A stretch of DNA of 64,000 bases from Axinella damicornis (taxonomy: Eukaryota; Porifera; Demospongiae; Axinellida; Axinellidae), in assembly GCA_963931865.1 (NCBI GenBank), contig OZ007506.1, positions 20,692,100 to 20,756,099 of the forward strand, read 5' to 3'. Shown piece after piece: positions 46,501-64,000 of this stretch (its first letter is position 1; each line of letters starts with the position of its first letter). A model generated the notes under the pieces. The model saw only the letters and a list, made by a program, of their open reading frames with translations, did not search any database and had not been told where the DNA came from. Made by a program: the position numbers and the translations under genes.

Positions 46501-47494
46501 AGTTCACTGGCCATTCAATACTGGAGGTGCAATTGACCATAACTGGGATGGAGATGACCATCAAAAAAATATCCTGAACATTTACACTGAAGCTTCTCCA
46601 CATCCTCTGTATAATGGCCGCTGCGGTTTGTTCATCCAGAACCCTTGGTTTCAACCGAACACCCTTCTGCATAGAGAGAGTCAAAGACCATTTTCCACTC
46701 CCAGCTCTGATGACTAATCGGAGCAGAAGTAGCCTCGGATAGAGACTATGTTGTATGCTACTAACCTGCACCAGTCCAGCTAGTCTCCTCCACCATGATT
46801 GGATGATCCGGGCACTGTAGTCCTCCAAAGAGAGAACAGTGGAGGATTGGGACTCTATCCCCTGTTCAACACACCACCGCAAGTATTCCCTGTATTGAGC
46901 CATCACCCAGGGGTACCTCTTTGGATAGGAAGAGAGAGTGGGAGAGACTGTAATGAAATATTATATGCCATGGCAATCAGTACCTTTTCAGGGCTAGCAG
47001 AAGCTGCATTCCTGTTATTTTGACCAAGAAGTGTGCTGAGCTTGCATCTGAAGATGATGGACAGTGGACTGTAAAACATGCCACAAACTATTTTGGAGCG
47101 TGCATACACATACAAACCTTGTGCGATAGCCTCTCCACACCCTTTGCACCTCTACAGCAGCTGCAATCCTGCTCTCCTCATTCCCGAGAAGCAAGAGGTC
47201 CTACACGTACACAGAACCAAAGTATAAACCATGCAGCCCCTCCCCCTCAGTACCAGCATCATGATTACTGAAAGTGGTTTGAACTTAATATTAGAAAGCA
47301 CTAAACCTTTCTTTTCTGTTTCCCGAGCACAGCAATGGGGTAAGTCGGATCACCATCACCTGGAAAGAGCATAAAATTATGATGCTGACAAATTGAATAG
47401 TTTCATGCAAATTCTTGCAAGATAAGTAGTGTTTACCTGGGAACTGCACGTCCTTGAGAAGACCTCGAGCGGATTTTGTTGTCAATTGTTGCAT
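43550..47494 (-). CDS. MFI: MFI / C11orf65 ortholog, IQ-motif protein (386 aa)
   Basis: Human MFI (C11orf65) is reported as a mitochondrial fission-factor interactor. Exons: 47494-47437, 47359-47307, 47200-47118, 47040-46984, 46916-46766, 46666-46586, 46349-46257, 46067-46014, 45013-44860, 44435-44377, 44018-43944, 43878-43814, 43727-43550. All phases close. Diagnostic matches: FPPNIYYKVFTHRPVVDLCA with SPRDY, NWYRRWENNGWRLVSD, EKRRKHRKIEWLKKM, and DELLQWTNALNYEE at the end. IQ-like motifs are VEVQRVWRGYRT, ARIIQSWWRRLAG and AAIIQRMWRSF. The N-terminal half with two extra IQ motifs is longer than in human. The C-terminus stops where human continues (NFDEYIASWKEI). GAGGAGTAAG at the end could instead be a donor to an unseen exon. 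Confidence 0.9.
45056..45547. repeat. CACTCACACATGCTCACC-type minisatellite
   Basis: Tandem 16-20-bp units built from CACTCACACATGCTCACC and CACTCACCTAGCA, in the MFI intron between exons 46067-46014 and 45013-44860. Long Thr-His-Ser open frames across it are artefacts. Confidence 0.9.
45548..45975. mobile_element. 428-bp hAT-like MITE with perfect 8-bp TSD
   Basis: The terminal inverted repeats are TAGGGACAGGCCCATTAT and ATAATGGGCCTGTCCCTA. Identical 8-bp flanks CTCATCAC lie at 45540-45547 and 45976-45983. An 8-bp duplication is characteristic of hAT elements. The interior is AT-rich with repeated CCTATTATTC motifs and no transposase. It inserted at the end of the minisatellite in an MFI intron. 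Confidence 0.85.
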
Positions 47495-47704
47495 TTGGAA
47501 ATCAAGGGCGAATGTCTGGTTATGGTCTGGAACATGGTGTGCCTATGTCTCGTCTCCAACCGACCGTTTGTAAACAAACGTCAAAAAAACAAATTCGTTT
47601 AGAACATGAACTGTATTTACGGTATATAAATTAACCCTTTTCAGACCCGCCAAACTTGAAGTATTACGTAGAACCGGCCCTAGGATCTAGGACTACTTTT
47701 CAAG
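47495..47704. promoter_or_regulatory. Bidirectional MFI/TMEM230 promoter region
   Basis: The two start codons are 210 bp apart and point away from each other, so this segment must contain both 5' UTRs and core promoters. Part of it is AT-rich (GGTATATAAATTAACC near 47622). The TATATAA-like stretch could act as a core promoter for the plus strand. Confidence 0.55.
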
Positions 47705-48070
47705 ATGCCCCAAAGCAAGGTGAAGTACACGCGCCTGAGACCCACTGCAGAGTTCCAGAACCGAAGAAGGGGTAGAGACGAATTTGAAGATGAACAATTC
47801 GAGGACAATGTGCCAATACGTCCCCCAGTGAAGTCTATAGCACTGGCCATATTTCTATTTTCTCTGGGAACACTCATGTTGGTATTGGGCTCCCTGATGG
47901 TGGCTGGGGTGATAGGAGATCATCATGAGAGTGGCAGAGCCACGCCCCTCCTGGTAGCTGGAGCAATCTGCTTCATTCCCGGACTATACCAAGTCAGAAT
48001 AGCTTACTTTGCGTGGAAGGGATACCATGGGTTTTCATATGCAGACATTGTGGGCTATGACGATGAATAA
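47705..48070 (+). CDS. TMEM230: TMEM230 ortholog, intronless (121 aa)
   Basis: TMEM230 is a small two-pass protein of secretory, recycling and synaptic vesicles in animals. The single uninterrupted frame begins MPQSKVKYTRL, matching the conserved SKVKYSRL start of the family. Membrane segments lie at about residues 44-70 (SIALAIFLFSLGTLMLVLGS) and 79-101 (ATPLLVAGAICFIPGLYQVR). The conserved tail follows (RIAYFAWKGYHGFSYADI, then an acidic GYDDE end). The length equals the 120-residue vertebrate isoform. The Arg/Glu-rich stretch at residues 19-34 is longer and more charged than in vertebrates. Vertebrate TMEM230 has introns, so the intronless state may reflect intron loss. An AATAAA overlaps the stop codon (48066-48071). 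It is divergent from MFI. Confidence 0.95.
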   Translation: MPQSKVKYTRLRPTAEFQNRRRGRDEFEDEQFEDNVPIRPPVKSIALAIFLFSLGTLMLVLGSLMVAGVIGDHHESGRATPLLVAGAICFIPGLYQVRIAYFAWKGYHGFSYADIVGYDDE

Positions 48071-48527
48071 ACATACCACTTCTGGCAGGTGACTGAATTT
48101 GGGTTCCATATCAGACCCACCCTTTCTCTCTATCAACTCATTATCAATCTAGACTTTACTAATTGACTTGTATGTTTATTTTGTAAAAGAAAATATATAC
48201 ACTAAGAAAAGTACAAGTCTTGCACATGCACATGTAGACAAACAGCAGACAGTTTACAATACTGTGCGTATCCTGTGTGATGATAATGATGAGGTGCATC
48301 AAACTGCACCACTTAGTGTGAAATTGAAAGACCATAATAGCCAAACTAGAATATATGCTGCTTGTGCAGGCACCACTATAATAGCCGCCTAGCAAATGAG
48401 TTAAAGAATGTGAGTAGAACGTACCCAAAAATACAACTGGGGAAGAACAAAGAGTGAAGTAAGGAAAACGTGAGAGCCTATGATGTGGGAAAGAACACAA
48501 AGAGTGAAATGAGGGGATAGTGAGAGC

Positions 48528-51500
48528 CTATGATGGTACAGGTTCTTTGTGATCAAAGTCACCACCAAGGCTATTGTCTGAAAACGTTGCGTCCGTTGTA
48601 TCTAGCTGCAATGGAAAGAAATTGCAAAGAACGCATTGAGTACGGGTCCTGTGGAAGTTTGCTAGTATCTCGGTATTTGTTGTCATAGCAGCACAATGGC
48701 TCCATCATCCTTTGTTGTGTTATGGCAACTAAACTCAACAAATTACCTAACGGCCAAGTAGCCACTTTCTAAGTTTACAAAAGAGTGGGCATGTTTCACC
48801 TTTATACTGGAATGAGGTTGTGAAAACTCATCAGTGTGTTCAGAAACAGTTCCACTTCCTCCGCCCTCACTGCAAACACAGAGCAACAGCGGTGTCAACA
48901 CATCAGTGCCAGCAACACATCCAGCCATCCACCAGAGAATATTGCAATACCCTTGTCACACATGTTTATGTCTTGTTTCTAGGGAATGGCTTCAATTCAG
49001 TTTCTGAAGTAGCAGGCAACTAGGTACTTCCCTTGTCACAAATATCATCTTACAATGTATTGCTAGGGACTAGCTTCAATTCTCCAAAAATATGTATGTA
49101 GCAGGAACTTGGGAATTTTAGCTGTAACAGTGACATCATAATCATCAGTACATACACGCACATATGCACAAGCATTGTTACTCGTAAGATCATAATTATT
49201 CATCATAATAATTATACGGTAAGACATTACATTGTCACTCGCAGGAATGTAATACTCTTCTCACTTTCATTCAGTTTGACGTGCCATATAAGCTCCTGAC
49301 ATACATGTAGCCTCGTTCCCAGGCCGCATGGGAACGAGGCTACTCTTGACATAGCCCAAACAAATGTACTAACTTTTTCAAAGGGGGGACCAAGAGGTAA
49401 TGTTTTGGTCCCAGAGGGATCAGTTTGGATGAAATACTTGGCCCTAGCATGGTGGGACCCCAGCCTCGTTCCCAGGCCACGCAGTCTGGGAACAAGGCTA
49501 GGTGGGACCCCTTGCAATTAGCAGTCAAACGCTTACCCACTTGGCCACCCCACATCATATCAACCAAGAGCGCATAAGTAGGGCGGGCGATCTACTTATG
49601 CGCTCTTGTATCAACACATCTGACATTTCACTGGAGAGATTCAGAATGCAGCTCACCTGTGGAAGTCATCGTCATACTCCCCATCCACCAGTGCTGTCTT
49701 CTTGCTGTGAGCACCAACACCTTTCCCCCCGACCAGGTCCCGGCTGGCTCCACTCACCAACAGCGGCGGTGCTCCGTGAAGTGAGGGGGTTGTAAGGGTG
49801 GGAGCATCTCTCAGTGAGGACAGAGCACCTGGCTTCTTGGTGACACCACTCGTACCAAGAGGGTCCTCCAATGTGGGTCTAATATATAGCCAGAGAAAGT
49901 AAAATTAAAATTGGCACCAGACTGTCACCATGATAAGAGCAATGAAATCTATCCACTTTCTGTTTCAATGGTACAGGTCCGGTGCATGCACAGAGAACCT
50001 AGCCTCATTCCCAGGCCTACCCCGTTCTTTCTGTTCTTCAGTTTGCGTTGCCAATAATACATGGTTCCGTATCCGTCAACATAAACCAAAGAACAGGAAA
50101 AAACGGGGTAGGCCTGGGAACGAGGCTACAGAGAACCAGGTTTTCATTACCTATCAAGTAGTACACAAAAATGTTAAGATTAGCCATCTAACTGCTACTT
50201 AGTGGTGCCCATCACCCAGTCGCCCCAGCGTAGCTGATGAGGTCTGGCATATTGGCTTGTGCACCCCACACAGCGGGTGACTCCAAAGTAATTACCACCT
50301 AGCCAAGTGAACAAAGTGGTTCGTTGACTTTTGTCACGCACGCTCAGGCATAGTAACAGCTGCTAATGCATTACTGCTGGCAATGGTGTAGAACCTACTG
50401 ATATGGACATCAGGAGACTTGTTTGGTATTCAGCTACAGTAACAAGATGTTAGGCTATAACTAGTCTTGGCCCCAGACCCAAAACCAACCCCATCTCGGA
50501 TCACTTCCAGACACCAGTATCACTCGCGGGATACTGGAAGTGGGTCTGGGGCCAAGACTAATACATGTAGCAGTGTAGCTGTTAGCAACAAAAATGTTAG
50601 CTATATGTATTGATTGAAACAAACAGAATTAAACGTATACAAGGCAGGCACATGATCGTTGAGTATACTGTATAGCGTGTTTCGAGAATTTCACAGTTCT
50701 ATGGCGACTCACAATAAATTGGCTTGGAATCGGTCCCAGACACTGCGACATCCAGAAATCCGTAAATATTTCTTCCACCAAAATCTAATTTGCACACATT
50801 TTCTCCCACAAATAAAAGTAAACTCGCTACATGTATACACGAACCTTGAGGATGTAGCAGATCTTTCGTCCAGTGCAGAAGGAAGTGGTGTGTCAAAGAA
50901 GGCATCGAGCTCATACTTACTGGATTCACTCTCCCCTCTCGCTTGCTTCAAGAGCTTGTCAATGTCGCTACCTGAGTGTAGCAGCTTCTCAAAATCGAGC
51001 GTCGAGTTCTTGCCAAGTTCTGCATGTTTACTCTGATCGCTTGAAGTTGGCTTAGTCAGATCAACAAGAGGGCTGGCACTGGGAGGTTTCGCTTCTGGTT
51101 CTAATCTCAGATTGCTGTTTTCGTTACTGTTTAGTAAACTTCCAAGGGGTTGGGCACCAGTGCTTGTGAGAAGAGAGGGAGATGGTATTGTTTTAACGCA
51201 GCTGGTAACCGTGGTGACAGCCTCACTTCTATACTGTCCCACTTTGTGTGAATCTAAGGGAGTCAGTTCACTAGTTGATGGTGTGCCAGTTGTATGCAGA
51301 GTTGGGGGCACACCAGAATTAGTTCTGTCTGATTCGGTGATAGTAGGGAGGGGGGTGAAGGTGGGTGTGGAGGGAATGGAGCCCGAGTCAGGAAATCTCA
51401 GCTGGCGTAACACATGTGATTGAGTCGCTTTTTGTAGGACGCTGGCTAGTAGGGGGCAGCTGGTCTGGGATTCCAACCCAACTTCCCTCGCTAACCGCTC

Positions 51501-52353
51501 TCTCCCAGGATAGGTTTCCAGCTGTAGATGAAGGAACACCAAACAATGCATTTGTTGTCACCATGACAACCAGATTTATCTTACCACATTGGTTTCAGGG
51601 TCAAAGACAGCACACGTGAAATCGAGTTCAAAGAATTCCAAAAACTCTCGCACCAGTGCTGTGGTGAGTTGACCTGTGATGAGGGAACTCAGTGTTGTGT
51701 TCAGTTTCCTAATTTGTTAGCAGCTATAGTTGCCATTTACAATGGAATGAAGCTTCTGATTTAGGCTTCCGGCTCACCTTCTTTGGTTTGCAGATATTTC
51801 TGCAACCTCTCGTTCACAAGAGGGTGGCTTTTCTGTGAACAAAGGACTTGTCAGTTATAACATAAGTTATCACTACACACCATTGAGCAAGCTAACACTG
51901 TTTGAAACAACAAACTTGGGTCACAGTTTAACAACCGACAAACCTCTTTTGAATCTTGCTCTTCCAGAGCTAAGAACACACTTGAACGAAGTTGTGCCTG
52001 TAATAATACAGGTATCAAATCAATAGGTTACAACATTCCATTACATGTATTCTTGCCACTTTAGTAGGAAAGACGGTAAGATCCATATTAAAAGGCATTT
52101 CATAATGCAGTTTACATAACAGAGCCTCCTCTTCATCGGAAGGTATTTCACTTAAACTAGAAAAATAATATTCATGAATTTTCCCATAATTTCCTCCTTC
52201 AAAACGCCACTACAGTACGTCATTGGTGCACCAGGCCCCAGCAGTACTCTAACACAACCCAGCAAGGTTTACCCGTATCTTCCCAAGCACGCCCTTGGCT
52301 TCCAGAGTCTGGGCAACAAGATCCCTCAATTCGACATCCTCTTCACCCGCCAT
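48528..52353 (-). CDS. CEP43: CEP43 (FOP/FGFR1OP) ortholog, 441 aa
   Basis: CEP43/FOP is a centriolar-satellite and distal-appendage protein that anchors microtubules and is needed for cilium formation. Exons: 52353-52273, 51997-51944, 51832-51778, 51673-51585, 51521-50845, 49878-49657, 48869-48800, 48605-48528. Phases close from ATG to TAG. The N-terminal TOF/LisH-like domain is clear: ELRDLVAQTLEAKGVLGKIR, then SSVFLALEEQD, HPLVNERLQKYLQTKEG, REFLEFFELDFTCAVFDPET and GRERLAREVGL. The middle is a long low-complexity Ser/Thr/Pro-rich region carried mostly by one 677-nt exon. A C-terminal acidic segment (GEYDDDFHRS) matches the vertebrate DDDYVDDFNS region. The start codon is about 370 bp from the divergent mannosidase start. 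Introns carry TAGCCTCG elements and a tRNA-like fragment. Confidence 0.93.
49461..49500. mobile_element. 40-bp TAGCCTCG-family element, 10-bp TSD
   Basis: The hairpin has ends CAGCCTCGTTCCCAGGC and GTCTGGGAACAAGGCTA, flanked on both sides by GGTGGGACCC (49451-49460 and 49501-49510). It interrupts a tRNA-like sequence and lies in a CEP43 intron. Confidence 0.75.
49502..49553 (-). repeat. tRNA-Ser-like head of a probable SINE
   Basis: On the minus strand the sequence reads GGCCAAGTGGGTAAGCG followed by a GACTGCTAAT anticodon-arm-like block. It resembles the A-box and GCT-anticodon region of eukaryotic tRNA-Ser. It is interrupted after GGGGTCCCACC by the small element at 49461-49500. A complete cloverleaf and B box cannot be built from what remains, so it is more likely a SINE fragment or tRNA relic than a functional tRNA. 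Confidence 0.45.
50000..50128. mobile_element. 129-bp TAGCCTC-family element with perfect 9-bp TSD
   Basis: The ends are TAGCCTCATTCCCAGGCCTA and TAGGCCTGGGAACGAGGCTA, with arms running through CCCCGTTCTTTCTGTTCTT. The 9-bp flanks CAGAGAACC are identical (49991-49999 and 50129-50137). It is inserted in a CEP43 intron. Confidence 0.87.
50460..50561. mobile_element. Related TAGTCTTGG hairpin element
   Basis: The ends are TAGTCTTGGCCCCAGACCC and GGGTCTGGGGCCAAGACTA, with a TATCACTCGCGGG centre similar to the element at 15770-16075. No target-site duplication remains. It lies in a CEP43 intron. Confidence 0.6.
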
Positions 52354-52726
52354 TTTTCAAACCAACAAACCGGAAGCGATCACGTGAGATCCAAAACTAC
52401 ATTACTCATCATGATTTAATGTCAAGGTTCGAACGTGAACACCGGTCACCACGGATAGATATCGGATGCATATGTGGATGCAGTCACCTGTGTGAAAAGC
52501 GAAGACCGTGTGAGAGAATGGGGAACTGAACTGGTAGCTCAAAAGAAGACAGAACAGCCGTGGGAGAATACTCCCTGACGTGGCTATTAAACCGAGAGGT
52601 TTGTGTGTTTTATACGAAGCGGATACCTGCACGTGTTTTTGTGGATACTGCGTAGGACTTCTACTAGCAACATATTTATTCAACAGTAGACTTTATTCCG
52701 GACACAGGAGAATTTGAATCAAAAAT
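52354..52726. promoter_or_regulatory. Divergent CEP43/mannosidase promoter region
   Basis: The 373-bp interval separates the divergent start codons of CEP43 (minus, 52353) and the GH47 mannosidase (plus, 52727). Both 5' UTRs and promoters should lie here. No specific motif is claimed. Confidence 0.5.
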
Positions 52727-63528
<10,802 letters not shown>

Positions 63529-63565
63529 TAGCCTCGTTCCCAGGCCCCATACATGTACATGTACA

Positions 63566-63966
63566 CAGGGGTCGAAATAACATGCGGTCGTCGGTCAATT
63601 TCCATGCATTTAGCTAAAATGACCGCACACTTGTTCGGTAGGCGTGACCGATCAACATGCATGAATACAATCACCTAAGTGCATGACCCATAATCACTGT
63701 ACCTGGTTCGAATCAGCCAATTTCTTTTTCTCTCTTTCTTTATGCATGAGTTCTAGTCAACCAAATTCTCTTTTTTTTTCCCAATACACATATACACACA
63801 ACCAACATGGATTTGAATTTAGCTTGGAGAACACACATTCAGGCTCTTGTGATTTATTTTTGGTGACGGGCGCGGGCATGACCTAACATATTTGTAAATG
63901 TCCAATCAAAATCTAAAGTGCTAGGACATTTGACCGCTCAACATGTAATCCTTATTTCGACCTCTG
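63566..63966. mobile_element. 401-bp element with CAGGGGTCGAAATAA ends
   Basis: The ends CAGGGGTCGAAATAA and TTATTTCGACCTCTG flank an interior that includes GACCGCACACTTG / GACCGCTCAAC motifs. CAGGG-type ends suggest a hAT relative. The flanks share only TGTACA, so the duplication length cannot be settled. TAGCCTCGTTCCCAGGCC sequences lie outside both ends (63531 and 63981), hinting that it may be nested in a larger element running off the edge. Confidence 0.55.
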
Positions 63967-64000
63967 TGTACACATCATCCCTAGCCTCGTTCCCAGGCCT

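Noticed and set aside
46463..46717. Plus-strand open frame across MFI exon 46666-46586
   Set aside because: It is antisense to an exon with an IQ motif and family similarity and shows no match of its own.
48159..48500. 113-codon minus-strand frame downstream of TMEM230
   Set aside because: AT-rich, no recognisable similarity and no splice context. It is probably 3' UTR sequence of the convergent TMEM230 and CEP43 genes.
49299..49351. 9-bp duplication around the hairpin at 49308-49342
   Set aside because: The flanks ACATACATG and CTCTTGACA do not match, so this family member cannot be counted as duplication-supported.
50659..51423. Plus-strand open frames opposite CEP43
   Set aside because: They are shadows of the 677-nt minus-strand CEP43 exon, which has clear family similarity.

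Overview
This window is animal nuclear DNA: intron-rich, with GT-AG (and some GC-AG) introns. Its genes are recognisable orthologs of metazoan families (KRIT1, PDHA1, PDXK, MFI/C11orf65, TMEM230, CEP43/FOP, GH47 alpha-mannosidase I, death-fold proteins). Tight gene spacing, mostly short introns, long G/C homopolymers and very abundant small inverted-repeat elements suggest an early-branching metazoan. A demosponge is my best guess, but that is inference and no single feature proves it. No bacterial operons, ribosome binding sites or CRISPR arrays are present. Exon coordinates were read by hand from protein similarity, splice consensus and codon phase. Except where stated, the phases close across all joins.

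Layout. 1-1330 is a 15-bp minisatellite. 2670-10021 (-) is a KRIT1 ortholog. About 110 bp separate its start codon from that of the first of two tandem pyruvate dehydrogenase E1-alpha genes (10132-13953 and 14955-20389, both +). A small death-fold/transmembrane gene lies tail-to-tail with the second copy (21268-22237, -). From 22.4 to 34.6 kb is an accessory, repeat-rich stretch: a 1.37-kb inverted minisatellite, several foldback elements, an orphan pyridoxal kinase first exon, a decayed third PDHA1 3' end, and a second copy of the death-fold/TM gene. Two tandem pyridoxal kinase genes follow (34884-39941 and 40357-42648, +). The last 20 kb is a dense, alternating gene cluster: MFI/C11orf65 (-), intronless TMEM230 (+), CEP43/FOP (-), and a class I alpha-mannosidase (+) that runs off the right edge.

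Themes. (1) Local duplication: PDHA1, the PDHA1-linked death-fold gene and PDXK have all been duplicated, and decayed extra pieces lie between the copies. (2) Mobile DNA: the most distinctive finding is a family of non-autonomous elements of about 35-624 bp. Their ends read TAG(T/C)CTCG...CGAG(A/G)CTA and they are flanked by 9-bp (once 10-bp) target-site duplications, several of them perfect. Insertions lie in introns of at least five genes. The 9-bp duplication and long terminal inverted repeats point to Mutator (MULE)-like elements. A hAT-like element with an 8-bp duplication and a pogo/Tigger-like element with TA duplications are also present. (3) Function: mitochondrial carbon entry (PDH E1-alpha), vitamin B6 salvage (PDXK), centriole/cilium anchoring (CEP43), Golgi glycan trimming (GH47) and the CCM/KRIT1 junction pathway sit side by side. 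I see no evidence that they form a single functional system.
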